From Loripinus fragilis (Eukaryota > Mollusca > Bivalvia > Lucinida > Lucinidae), in assembly GCA_964019695.1 (NCBI GenBank), contig OZ026520.1, forward strand, positions 26,054,130 through 26,118,129: a stretch of DNA of 64,000 bases. The letters run 5' to 3'. The first letter of the stretch is position 1, and the number at the start of each line of letters is the position of its first letter. Below, one piece after another: positions 47,575-58,599 of this stretch. Below the pieces are notes generated by a model. That model worked only from the letters and a program-made list of their open reading frames with translations, had not been told where the DNA came from and searched no databases. Position numbers and translations under genes: made by a program.

Positions 47575-47790
47575 TTGACAAAGTAAGGTAGGTGCAAAGA
47601 TTAGGAATCGATACAATCAAGTACCACACCTGACCCAGGATACCAATGCCAAACTCACAGTTAGACACCACAAACACAAACGAGAGCCAAGAGGACAGCC
47701 CTTTCCCAGTAGGTGTACACAAGGCACATATAAACAGACGCGCACAAAGGCATAGCAAACATAAAGGAAGCACACATTCGGGATGAGAAA
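47575..47790 (-). repeat. Dispersed repeat, inverted copy 2 of the 35854 family
   Basis: On the minus strand it reads 'actgggaaagggctgtcctc', 'ctaactgtgagtttgg', 'ggtatcctgggtcaggtgtg', 'tatcgattcctaatctttgc', closely matching 35854-36064. Confidence 0.8.
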
Positions 47791-48219
47791 TAAGAATACT
47801 AAATGCGCCCTTAAACTGCTCGATAGGGTAAGGTGTATTTTATTTAGGTGGTCAACACCCTGTGCTATTTCTAAAAGCCCCATTGTTCTCGAAAGCATGT
47901 GCATTTATGTATTGGGATGTGCTGCTGTGTTCGAACTTTTCTTTGATATTCGCTCTAAAAGGCTCATTGTGTCTATGAGCCAAAAGTATCCCTGTTTTAG
48001 ATTTTGTCAATGTAAGATATGTTTGTATTTAATGGTTTTATGCGCAGTCAGTGACCTTAATTGTTTATAGCAATTAGGATATGTAAATAATAGCTGATGC
48101 TTGAGGGGTTCTCGTTAAAATGTTAATAACAGATACGTCAGGAGATCTCGGTCATAGGCCTATCCTTTTCACATAGATACTCAGAGTTCTAACATGTGAG
48201 TGGTAAAATAGTGACCTGT

Positions 48220-48470
48220 AGAAGCCCCCGTGGTGTAGTGGATAAGTGCTATGCCTTGTAAACCAGGGGTCGCAGGTTCGATTCCCGGCTTCTCCATAAA
48301 ACCACTTTCGGTTGAGCCTTTGGGAGTTCCCGTCATACAATAAACACACAAATCATAAACCCTCCCGGCCCAGTACTGGTTTCTACCCATGGAAAAGCCA
48401 CAAAAAGTTTTTTTAGTACATACCAGGTCACAAATGACAGCATAAATGCAAATCACCAAGATGTTTACCA
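48220..48470 (+). mobile_element. SINE with a tRNA-Thr(TGT)-like head
   Basis: The first 76 bp look like a decayed tRNA: acceptor arms agaagcc/ggcttct pair over 7 bp, A box tggtgtagtgg (48231-48241), anticodon-loop-like cttgtaa (TGT), and a perfect B box ggttcgattcc (48275-48285). The D and anticodon stems no longer pair well, so I do not call a functional tRNA. A non-tRNA body follows ('ggttgagcctttgggagttcc'). The minus-strand peptide KPGIEPATPGLQG is its translation. Confidence 0.75.
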
Positions 48471-48504
48471 CCATTATACCCAGCCAGCATATATGCAGTC
48501 TTGA

Positions 48505-48570
48505 GCCACAATCGGCCCGCCAACGAAATGCCGTTTAAATGGTGTTTCGCTGGCGGGCCGATAGTGGCCA
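48505..48570. mobile_element. Palindromic MITE core (2304 family)
   Basis: 'gccacaatcggcccgcc' / 'ggcgggccgatagtggc' around the centre 'tgccgtttaaatggtg'. The same fold as 2304-2373, 39247 and 60767, preceded by the 'cagccagcat' flank also seen at 39233. Confidence 0.85.
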
Positions 48571-48574
48571 CCTT

Positions 48575-49374
48575 TCATAAAGATTCTGGCAGGTAAGTTG
48601 TGCCAAGTAAAAAACTAAGGCCTGTGCAGAAATCAGCGCCTGGACTACTTGCCCGATTCTAGAATTGTCCGGTACAAATCCGGAATCGGCGGACAAAGTA
48701 GGAATTCTCACTTCGCGCAGGCACAATTCCGGAATCGTACCGACTCTGACTTTACGCTGAACATATATACAGTCTCCGACCACTTCATATTCATATACTT
48801 ACTGGCTAACTTGCACGCAAGATATAAGCAAACGATGTTTTTATTGTTTAGTGAAATTCTTTTATTACACATATCAGTCTAAACACACGCCCCAAAAGAC
48901 GATTCATTTTTTTACCATTTACAAAACGTTATGGAAATCAGGATTGAAAAACGTTATTGTGGATTAAATATCCTTTGAGTTTTTAGATTAAATACGTTTT
49001 TGTGTACACATAGGTTCAACAAATACTAAACCCTTGGTCAATACGTGTACGATGTGGCAATATATTTTGTTGTACTGTTTATACCTTCTCTAGAAGGAGT
49101 TTGTCATTGCATTAACATTACAATGTTTTAAAAATCTATGTACACTTCTAATCCAATAAAGCAAAAAAGTGAACAACAGAACAGCCAAGAAATAAAAAAT
49201 AATATATACAAAACATAACAGAAACCACTACCAGTTTCAACAACAACAAACAAACGGTTGTAATTTTTTTTATATTTTATGACTTGAAGCTGACCAGAAT
49301 TGTCGTACAATATAGTAAAATTAGGGGAAACAAATGTACACTCATTTCATTTCTTTTTCGACCAACGATTGCAG
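48575..49374. other. 5' flank of the plus-strand 2H gene
   Basis: Non-coding. A pyrimidine-rich tract followed by GCAG at 49371-49374 is a good 3' splice site just 2 bp before the ATG, so a 5' UTR exon should lie somewhere in this stretch; I cannot place it. Confidence 0.4.
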
Positions 49375-49376
49375 AT

Positions 49377-52300
49377 ATGGCGAACGAATCTATTCAAGAT
49401 ACAGAGGTAGCCGAGCTGAAATCATCATTTGACGGACATGTCAATGACATCAAAGGGATTGGCGACTTCACACATGTCTTGTCACTACGTCCCACAAAAA
49501 TTGACATAGTGTGCAAGTTTCAAATATCAGGTAAGCTTTATTCGTAGCCACATATTACGCAAACAGAATCAGACCATGCCCCGAGGTTATAAAACTTTTT
49601 CCATGCTCAGCTCGACTGAGCATGAAATTTCAACTGCTCATAAACACTAAAATACCGACAACTAAAGAAGTTTCTTGCTTTCAGTCTCTCAGATGTTGTA
49701 TTTATCATGCTTATAAATGTTAAAATGCCAACAATTGTTGGCATTTTAACATTTATGAGCAGGATAAATTTCGTGCTCAGCTTAGTTGAAAATGAAAAAA
49801 AAGTTTTATAACCTCGAGAACTGAATACCGAGTGACACATGTAACCTAACATGTACATGCAAACACCGGATAGGCGGCAATCGAAAACTTTCTTAACAAT
49901 CGACAAACTCAGATCAAAAATCGATAGAAACAGTGTTTTCGATTGCCATTTGTCGCCAGCCGGGCGACAAATGGCAATCGCCAACTCTGGTTCTAACTAA
50001 TTTTGATCTACGCTCGTCGATAGTATTAACGTTTTCGATTGCCGCTTATCCGGAGTGATGTAGAACACCCCTCTTCACCAACCACTTTTCAGTGAAACAT
50101 GGATAGCTCGAGCTTCGATAGATCGAGGTAGGCATTGGGATACAGATTGAGAAAAACATGGCAGGCTTGTTTTATATGTACATGCAGATATAGGGAAAAC
50201 TTTAAAATACTTCAAAAAGTAACTTTACTTATAAACATTTCCATGTAAAGTCCTGTTGAAACTGTTGATCCAGCAAAATTCATCATTGGACAATACTTTT
50301 GCGTGTCCTTATGTAAATAGGTCGGCTGTCCACTACAATCATGTACTATTTGTTGGGCTCATTGGGTGAGTGCCAGGCTGCTTGTACATGTACATGTACA
50401 TATATTACATGATGGAAGTAACTTATAAGAATAAACTTCTGCTATGATGGTTAGGGTTATGTTTATAGGAACTTTTATATACTTTTTATCATATATACTA
50501 GTCAAAAGTTCTAACTGGCCACGTGTGTTTTTACCGATTTTCTGAAAAGCTATAAGCACTATATCAATGTCATTTGTATTCTCGAAAAGGCCAGCCTATC
50601 AGTTAACGATATCAGAAAACGGCTAAGCAAAATTCATTAAATTTAATCCAGGAGCCTTTGCCAAAAACACGTACCCTCAATTTTAAAATTCACAAGATTT
50701 TGCATTGGATGGTGGGGTATTTTTTGACACTTTGGCCAATAGCGACGAGTCTCATGCAGATTAAGTGTTATTTTCAGTACTTTAGTGTTCAATATGAGTT
50801 TAGCTTTTGAAATGAAAACGTTTTGCGTGTATAAGGGGGTTATTTTAAAAGTCATGACTTGCAAATTGCGTCAAAATGCGAATTTTGAAAATGGGGGTCC
50901 CTCTATTCAAATTGGCATCTTGCATGTACTGTTGAACTTTTTGTCAATATTTTTACTGTCTAGGGTTCATGACACGCCTGGCTGTTTCGAGATGCAAGAA
51001 GAGTAGTCATATCAGTTTATGTTTTGAAGAAAATTAATAAAATGCAGGTGGCCGGTTAGAACTTTTGGCTAGTATATATGTTCAATACACGGGTCAGAAA
51101 AAATAGTTATTCTCAGATTAGCGACTCAGCGCCCTCTTGTTTTCATCTAAACCACGATTGTTAATTATTTCAGCGACATATCCTTTAGACCCTCCAGCCA
51201 TCAGTGTACGTTCGTCTGTGTTGTCTGCGGATGAAACTACTGGTCTTGCTGTGTTCTTGCAGTCAGCTGCACAAGCACTTATTGGTCAGCCCATGGTTCA
51301 AGAATTAATGCTGAAAGGTCTCGAATGGTGTGTCGACAACGGTATCAGTGGTGACAAAGAAAAGTTGGAACAAAACGATCGAAAGAAAGGTATTTTGTTT
51401 TTAAAATTTTATTTGAACCAGGTCACACGCTTTCTTTGCTACACATGGTAAATGCACGAGCAGTCAAAGGTAGTATGGTGACCACAAACCACAAACAGAG
51501 CATGATTTATAGAAAACGTCACGTTGACAGTTCATTACCGATCCTTGCCCACAAGTGAATGAGACACGGGAACACAGTTTAATCAGAATGAGTGAGTCCG
51601 TACGAGGATCCAGAAGTTTTCATTAGGGGCGAGGGGTCCGAGACCCGAGGTTATAAAGTTTTCTTCTTGCTCAAATCAACTGCTTATGAAAGTTTAGCTA
51701 TTCATAAAAGCTAAAATGCTGAAAAACAAAGATTTTTTCCTGCTTTCCAACTCTCAGATATTGTATTTATCATGTAAATAAATTTTAAAAAGCCAATATT
51801 ATGAGGAACACCTCAATGAGTATATAGGGAACCCTCCATGAGTATGTAGGGAAACTTCCATAAGTATGTAGGTGAACCTCCTTGAGTATGTAGGTGAACC
51901 TCCATGAGTATGTTGGGAAACCTCCATGAGTATGTAGGGAAACTTCCATAACTATGTAGGTGAACCTCCTTGAGTATGTAGGTGAACCTCCATGAGTATG
52001 TAGGGAATCATCCATGAGTATATATGCAAACCTCCATAAGTATAAAGGGAAACTTCCATGAGTATATAGGGAAACCTCCATGAGTATTTTATAAAACCTC
52101 CATGAGTTGTTGGAAAACCCCATAAGTATGTAGGGAAACCTCCATGAATATGTAGGGAATCATCCATGAGTATATATGCAAACCTCCATAAGTATAAAGG
52201 GAAACTTCCATGAGCATAAAGGGAAGCCTCCATGAGTATGTAGGGAAACCTCCATGAGTATGTAGGGAAACCTCCATACGAGCTGAACATTATTTGTGTT

Positions 52301-54191
52301 TTAACATTAGCAGAATTTTGGGTGAAGATTCGGCCGGTGAAATATAAGCCCCCCTACCCCCAGTGGCCTTGACTGATGTCCTTCATAAGGCGGTGTTTCT
52401 ATGGTTGAGTTGCTTTACTTTGATTTTGTTCTTGCTGTCTTGTGGCTGTCAATGTTCTGTGTCTATCAAGGCGATACCTTGGGTTAGTCTGTGGTTGTGG
52501 CATTTCCAGGTCATGCACACTTATCTTTTAATATGGTAAGACTTTTTGTAAATTTTCTTGCTTATATTTTAATTTAAGGGCCTTTTTTTAACTTTTAAAA
52601 CTAATTGCATATAATTAACTCTTTATCTCCTAGTGTAGTGTGCTGATAACTTTTGCAAACAGTTTGTACCCATATCAGGCCAGACGTATTGTCCGATCCA
52701 TTGTCTGGATCCAAACTTGTTTACACTCTGATGGTATTCCTAAAATAATTTTTCGAAATGGTTGATCTTGAAAAAAAATCAGCAGATAAAAATGTTTTGA
52801 AGGAGCAAAACAGTCACTCTTCAAACATGAAGGCACAACTATCTAGATGTGTAAATTATTGGCGTTACCTTCCTATGGTGAGACTGTATATATGTGCACA
52901 AGCTAGTCAAAGCAAGCGCTACTCTCCTTTGTGATAAGTAATAAAATCTTATGAACTTTCTCAAATGTACTTTTCTTTCTCTGTTTATCTAGGAAAATAC
53001 AAAAAGCGAAGTAAAGGAAGCAAGGGCAAGGCTGGAGATACACAGACTGAGGAAACAGAGTCTAACGAGAAGAAACCTCCAATGAAAACAGCTGCTGACG
53101 TCATTAAACGCTTACAATGGGACCCAGATGTAAACAAAGAAGACTTTATAGTGGGTTACATGGACAGGCTGGTGGGACTTCAGGAGAGGGAGTTTACAGC
53201 GTTTACATGGGAAGATCTTGCCTCTGTTGATCAGTTCGCTCTTGCCATACCACAACACAGGATACAGTATTTCAAGTATAAAACTGCTAAAGTCTGGGAC
53301 AAGAATACGCGCCAGGATGATGTGTTTGGATCGACTGGCAGTAGAATTACTATCGTGGGAGCTATAGCTAAATATGAGGCTAGCGTAGACCAACAGAAAG
53401 GTGATGATGATATAACACTCACAGTAGATGAACTTGCAGCTGGTGACGAAGCTGTTTGTGACGAGATGTTAGGTGATATAGAAGAAAAGTCAGAACAGGA
53501 AGATCCAGAAACACTCGGTAAAACAGATCCAAACTTAAACTGTGACAGTAACGATGCCAAAGAGAAGGACACTAAAACATCTACAAGATTGCCAAAGAAA
53601 AGAGGAAAAGATTCTAATTTCTTTTTAGCATTACAAATTAAAGATGAAGAACTGATTAAAAATTTAGTCGATGTACAGAGACAAGTGGTAGAGATGTATC
53701 CCATATATAAAGATTATATGATTAACAGAAATGGATTTCATATAACTCTGAGACTTCTTAACTTAGCAAGTGATGATGATATTAGGACAAGTGCTGCTGT
53801 GATGAAAGCTGTCAGAGATCAAGTGACAGATTACATGCATAAAATTGAGCCTCTTAATTTCCAAGGACTCGATCACTTTGGTCCTAAAGTTGTGTATGTT
53901 AAAGTTAAATCTACAACTGCCTTCCGCGATCTGATTGAATCTCTTTCTGCTAGACTTTTAGATGCAGGTGTCAATGTATTGACCCAACACCTAGTTCCGC
54001 ATGTTACGTTGTTTAAAGTTCCTAAATCTGCCAGTAGAAAAATGTCGACAGAACCACCAATTCTGCTCCGTTTCAATGATACATACTTTGGTTCTCAGCC
54101 GTTAGACAATATCCATTTATGTCAGATGGGAACTTTGACAGAAACAAGTGACTTTTATACAACTGCAGCATCAATTGTTATCCAAGAATGA
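49377..54191 (+). CDS. RWD-MJ1316-2H phosphoesterase (LENG9/AKAP7-like), intact
   Basis: Three coding exons, 49377-49530, 51174-51389 and 52993-54191, with GT/AG borders and matching phases (1, 1), giving 522 codons. Start MANESIQD follows a splice acceptor by 2 bp. Residues about 8-118 form an RWD-like domain (YPLDPP at 54-59). A Lys-rich linker leads to an MJ1316/DUF504 domain at about 152-228 (LQWD, VGYMDR, IPQHRIQYF with H212, VWDK). After an acidic linker, an AKAP7-type 2H domain (about 320-520) carries HIT at 373-375 and HVT at 460-462, so both catalytic motifs are present. Vertebrate LENG9 combines MJ1316 and 2H domains; here RWD replaces its CCCH finger. RWD modules bind partner proteins. 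Predicted action on 2',3'-cyclic phosphate or 2',5'-linked RNA ends is inference. It is the head-to-head paralogue of the gene at 41500-44321, which lacks the intron between the RWD and the linker. Confidence 0.92.
49582..49816. mobile_element. MITE, CGAGGTTATAAAAC family, copy 2
   Basis: Complete inverted-repeat copy: CGAGGTTATAAAACTTTTTC at the left and 'aaaaaaagttttataacctcg' at the right, with internal 'gccaacaattgttggc' palindrome. It lies in coding intron 1 of the plus-strand 2H gene, 52 bp after the donor. Confidence 0.9.
51646..51800. mobile_element. MITE, CGAGGTTATAAAAC family, copy 3 (right end lost)
   Basis: Starts CGAGGTTATAAAGTTTTCTT and follows copy 2 through 'cagatattgtatttatcatg', then runs into the 22-bp minisatellite without its right terminus. 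It lies in coding intron 2 of the plus-strand 2H gene. Confidence 0.8.
51805..52277. repeat. 22-bp minisatellite in coding intron 2
   Basis: About 21 units of 'cctccatgagtatgtaggga' plus 2 bases, with variants (cttccataagtataaaggg). The minus-strand ORFs of repeated SLHTHGGFPTYSWRF-type peptides are frame-cycling artefacts. It lies within the second coding intron of the plus-strand 2H gene. Confidence 0.95.
52387..52510 (+). repeat. Dispersed T/G-rich repeat fragment
   Basis: Resembles parts of 3385-3640 ('gttctgtgt', 'ccttgggttagtctgtggttgtgg') and of 35840-35900 ('ttttgttcttgctgtcttgtgg'). Intronic. Confidence 0.45.
52655..52730. mobile_element. GCAAACAGTG-family hairpin, diverged
   Basis: 'gcaaacagtttgtacccatatcagg...ggatccaaacttgtttacac' is a decayed palindrome with the family's outer arms. 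It lies in coding intron 2 of the plus-strand 2H gene. Confidence 0.55.
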
Positions 54192-54810
54192 ATAATTTTG
54201 AGAATATAAGAATCTATCTTGAGTGTGAGGGTAGGATAGAAAAATCCGTCCTGAGGATCGCCTTTTGGCATCACGAGGCTTGCCGAGTGATGACAAACGA
54301 TGATCCCGAGGCACGGATTCAGTGATTTTTTTTACAAATTTGATTCTTTGAGTCCCGGGACTCACTGGGCGAAACTTCTTTGAATCCCAAACTCGAAGTT
54401 CTGCATCCCTTTTCTTGCCTACCATCACACAAATAATGGATTCTTCCTTTTGCTCACCACTATTTTTTTCTTTAATTTTTATCTTTTTTTTTTATTTATT
54501 TATGTAAATTAAGCTTCTAGAAGTCCCTGAATACTCTAAGATGCAATTTCAAATGATGACATTACTTGACGTCCTGGGTAAGATAGCATGGGTAAGATAG
54601 ATATTATTTTCTATCCCAGGGTTAAATCTCAGATATTCGTATCCGGTTTGCAAGAATAATATTTGCCATAATGCATAGCTACAGATTAAATTAGGAAAAA
54701 GGAAAGATGCAGGAATTCAATTTACTTCAAGGACGATTGGTACTGGTTTACTTGATATCCCCTTAATGGATAACGCTTCAACTCTTTATTAAGCAAAAGG
54801 ACATTATGAC
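54192..54810. other. 3' flank of the plus-strand 2H gene
   Basis: Downstream of the stop at 54189-54191. Contains a T-rich stretch and a 'gggtaagatag' direct repeat near 54577-54600. No further coding exon is seen. Confidence 0.45.
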
Positions 54811-55049
54811 TGAGCCGCAACATGAGATTTCCAACAATGTGGTATGTGCGATCAGTAAAGTCTCCGATCAGCCTGCGCATACGCACAGTCTGATCAGAGC
54901 CTTTGCTTGTCGCTTGAGTAATCTATGAGTGTTAAGCTACTGACTGAACATCATTTGGAGTTTCTGAGCTTAAAAGGAGGCTGTACAGGCCCGTCTGAGT
55001 CTAAACTTTTCAAAATGCCACATTGTCGGAAATCACATGTCACGGCTCA
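54811..55049. mobile_element. Palindromic MITE, TTGAGCC/GGCTCAA family, copy 3
   Basis: Ends 'tgagccgcaacatgagatttccaac' and 'cggaaatcacatgtcacggctca'; the centre is a GCGCATACGC palindrome. The stretch 'tgttaagctactgactgaac...ggaggctgtacaggcccgtctgagt' matches, inverted, the sequence read by the false N-terminus at 42975-43100. Confidence 0.9.
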
Positions 55050-55059
55050 ATTGCCATTT

Positions 55060-56300
55060 GCATTTCATAAATCCGGATATAACTTATGAAATATAAGAAC
55101 ATTTATGAAGTTTAAGGAATTTAAGATATCTTACATGATACAATGTTTATAACATACATTATACCACACATGAAAATTCCTACACAAAACTTCAATTTTG
55201 CTGTGTAACGTTGCTATAGCGGCGGGCGATATATGATCTACGTACAGTGTTAATTTGCATTTGTAGACGTTAAATAACAATTGGGGATATGAGGTATGGT
55301 TTGTCAACTTTATAATATTGTGTTTTAGTTCTTCTGGAACGTAAAGAACTGACCTGTCCCATGGTTCCATAGTTCCATAGTTGAAACAGAATCTTTTAAA
55401 AACATATGGCAACTCGTTTTTGGTTCAAATAATACTGATATTTTAGAGAGTGAGAGTGAGAGTTTTTGCAAAAGTATCTGTTTAGTGAATTTTGCGTTAT
55501 AGTGCAATAGGTTCGTATTCGGTGATGTATTAAATTAAGCCAAATAAATATCACTTCAAGCATATGCTAAATATGAATGCCCAAATTAACTTGCGCATAC
55601 ACAACGGGCCTATCAAGAGTTTTGTCCGTCAGCAAAAAGCTTTTTAGACTATGGAACTATTGAGATAACTATGGACATACTCCAAAAATGTCGTAAATGA
55701 CAGCTCTCTGTTTGCTTCTACATAATTGGGCCTCGTAGCAAGAAAACCTAACTTTGTTTTATGCAAAAACAAATCAAAAGCGCAGATCAGCGGCCTTCAA
55801 ATTTTTTAGCGTACTACAAAGAATACTAGATAAGATTGCTTTATACAGAACATCATTATCATAGCTAGTCTATGTAGCTAAGCAGACTGGTTTGAGTCTC
55901 ATTTTGCGTCGCGACCCATTATTAAGTAGTCATAACTCTAGGAGATACCAAGAGTATTTTACATGAGGATTGCCTCCCTTTGACAAAACAGGCTAGTCTG
56001 GGGGGAGGAGGGGGTAACCCGGTGGTAATTTTGGTACGGATGTGCGAGCCAGTATTTTGAAACCATCTTCAATCATTAAAAACAGCCCATTTATATTACT
56101 TGCTTCCACAGAAAGTTGACTTATTCATTTACTGTCCTTTTGAATTAATATACCCTTACATACGAAAAATAGTGCATATACATGGGTTTCAGATATACCA
56201 GGATCAGAAAAGGGCTATTCATATACTTTCTTTTTGTAAAAAAGGGGGTATATCATATACCTGGCGGCGCTGAAAAGGGGGCTATTCGACACGTACATCC
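55060..56300. other. No gene seen
   Basis: AT-rich intergenic DNA, ORFs under 95 codons without domains. A repeat-like 'aagcagactggtttgagtc' patch near 55879. Confidence 0.4.
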
Positions 56301-56328
56301 GTACTATGTCGTATATAAGTAGTCCCCG

Positions 56329-56357
56329 CCCCCCCCCCCCCCCCCCCCCCCCCCCCC
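56329..56357. repeat. Homopolymer run of 29 C
   Basis: Uninterrupted C run, the longest in the window, following 'agtccccg'. It is a likely site of length error in assembly and could form a G-quadruplex on the opposite strand. Confidence 0.95.
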
Positions 56358-56359
56358 GA

Positions 56360-57080
56360 AATGCATTAAAACTTAATTTGGACCCTGCTCTGTTGTTGTT
56401 GATAAAAATCCTTCTTTGTCTTTGTGATATGTAGGTCATGTCGTGAAATCCTTGAATTTGTTAAATGTAAACAAATTTAGTAGAATTATTGCTTATGGTG
56501 TGTAGATTACAATGAAGGTAACAGATCTTTGCTATGACCTTGGGGTCAAAGCTCCATGTCAAATATACTTAGAATCGGTATTACGACTCATAATGCAAAC
56601 TCCACTTGTATTGCTTTACAGAGGGGCTTCCTGTTTCGTACAATGATTGCTAAATATATATGAAATCAGGCTGTTTGGCTTCAAAAGCCACCTTGTCTTA
56701 CTTTTTACGGAGGATAAAAAAGGTTTTGGGAATAAAGGTTTTGGATTGCCGGTATGACATCGGAGACAACGTTCAAGGTAAAAAATGTTATACCATGCGG
56801 TATGTAAATGTAAGCGCGGATATTTGCGATGGTCCCCATCAATTGACTATCCCATTGTTATATTTTAAGTAATTAAAAAGTATGCTGAACTATTTACGTG
56901 TCTTGTTTTTTCTGTCATTTTATCATAACTCACAGTGAGCCTGTGCTGGTCATACAGCTTGTTCTTCATTGCTATCTATCGAATTACATGAAAATGTAGC
57001 ACCTCATTAAAGTAAGCAAATGACACAAAATGTGGTATGCTGTCTACTTAGCAAACATATCCGCATAAAAATTTAGACCA
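56360..57080. other. No gene seen
   Basis: Intergenic DNA; a 70-codon ORF at 56660-56872 overlaps a 'gttataccatg' half-palindrome like those at 15277 and 41090 and has no recognisable domain. Confidence 0.4.
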
Positions 57081-57140
57081 ATGAAGCGGAAATTTGTTTC
57101 TTACCCTTTGTATTCAGGAAACCCCTCAACGGATACTTTG

Positions 57141-57207
57141 GCAAACAGTGAAGACCCAGATGAAATGCAGCATAATGCTGCATTTCATCAGGGTCTACAC
57201 TGTTTGC
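57141..57207. mobile_element. GCAAACAGTG-family hairpin
   Basis: GCAAACAGTGAAGACCCAGA, central 'tgcagcataatgctgca', complementary arm ending CACTGTTTGC. The flanks 'accctttgtattcaggaaac...' and '...ccccttaaagt' suggest a longer parent element. The 93-codon ORF here (NSEDPDEMQHNAAFHQGLHC) is the palindrome in translation. Confidence 0.9.
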
Positions 57208-57219
57208 TAATATTTCAAG

Positions 57220-58510
57220 AAAACGCCAGGGACAGAAATACATCATATTTTAGAAATTTCTCCTGTCACCCCTTAAAGTCCCATTCATATAGTATCAATA
57301 TATATTTGGGAAAATCCACCAGAATACAATGTAAAAGCAAATGTAAGCATGAACAAATCTAGAATATACATTGTACCAGTACTTTACAAAGTGTGTACTA
57401 CCGACTTTATACGGTGGAATTGTGCGCTGTCATAGGTGACACAGTTAAGAAATTCGGTTAATTACACACAGCTGCTCCCATTAGAAAATAATTAAAATAT
57501 ACACAAGAGACCAGCCGGTCTTATTTCAAATAAAGCTACCCAATACTTTTCCTCGATCAAGCTGTTTCGGTGTAAAACGTCAATTTCCCAGATCGAGTGA
57601 CTAAAGTGGACATCGAATTTTATTGCGATCGTTGGATGTGCGTAGTCCCGTTGTCCTTGCGTCGTCAACAATTGCTTCAAATGCCATCTCCTAAACTACT
57701 GGCTGTAGGTTGACCAAACCTAGCAGGAATGATCATTATATGGCTCTCTTTAATAAGTGTTAACATGGTTCAGTCCGTTCCATAACTAGGTCACATAGGC
57801 AATCAAAGCACTGAGAGTACTGATGGAAACGATGTCTTGTGATTTAAGTTCTTGTAGGCTAAGCAGAGTGCAATTTTTGAAGATGATATTTTAGGAACAT
57901 TTGAAGGATCATTGACACTTGTTATGGGTAAATGCCTATGGTTTTCAGAAAAAAATAAAAGTTTGTCAATCGTCCCTTTCTTCACCTTGAAGCTACCCTG
58001 ACCTGAGAACTTTATGACAGTGAAATCCATTCTCCATTTTAAATGCTTCAAAGATGTAAAATTTTGGGTAGAACAATCAGTTTTACATTAAAATATATAG
58101 AAATCAGAAAACATTTTTTAAAAATCATCCCCCCCATATTTTACACATTGTATGGAAGTGGCTTGCTGGCACAAGCGGGGGAAAGGTGTTCAGCAGCCCA
58201 AAAACCCAGGGCTTAAGCCCATTAAATACCTTTTCTATCGAATAAGAAATGAATGACAGTAATGAAGTTCTCTAGAACCAACCGCCTAAATTGCTTTGTA
58301 TTCTGTGCTAGTTTAATATAAAGTACATAAAGATTAAAAGTAAAATTAGCAAGGTTTATGCATTTATTCATAAGTAAAAAAATCAGTGTTGTTTAAAGAC
58401 ACAGCCTGTACTTATCTATTTGCATTCTAGGGAATTGTTCATGTTTTAATTTTCGTTTGCTGACTTTCTTCAAAATTAAGTTTTTACAAATAGACCACTC
58501 GGGATCACCA
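57220..58510. other. No gene seen
   Basis: Intergenic DNA. The 82-codon minus ORF at 57803-58051 and others show no recognisable domain. Confidence 0.4.
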
Positions 58511-58517
58511 TCGGAGT

Positions 58518-58585
58518 GTCAAACAGTTTGGATCCAGATCAAGACTGACATTCTGTTGGTCTTTATCTGGGTTTGAACTGTTTGC
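58518..58585. mobile_element. GCAAACAGTG-family hairpin, diverged
   Basis: 'gtcaaacagtttggatccagatc...gtctttatctgggtttgaactgtttgc' retains the arms with an altered centre; nearest relative is 52655-52730. Confidence 0.65.
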
Positions 58586-58599
58586 AAAAGGCTATTGGC

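Noticed and set aside
48220..48295. Functional tRNA-Thr gene
   Set aside because: The D and anticodon stems do not pair, and a SINE-like body follows.
48152..48474. Minus-strand ORFs with KPGIEPATPGLQG
   Set aside because: Antisense translation of the tRNA-Thr-derived SINE.
49284..49376. Upstream start for the plus-strand 2H gene (MKLTRIVVQ...)
   Set aside because: A good acceptor sits 2 bp before the ATG at 49377 and the extension has no counterpart in the paralogue.
51785..52290. Minus-strand ORFs with repeated HTHGGFPTYSW
   Set aside because: Frame-cycling of the 22-bp intronic minisatellite.
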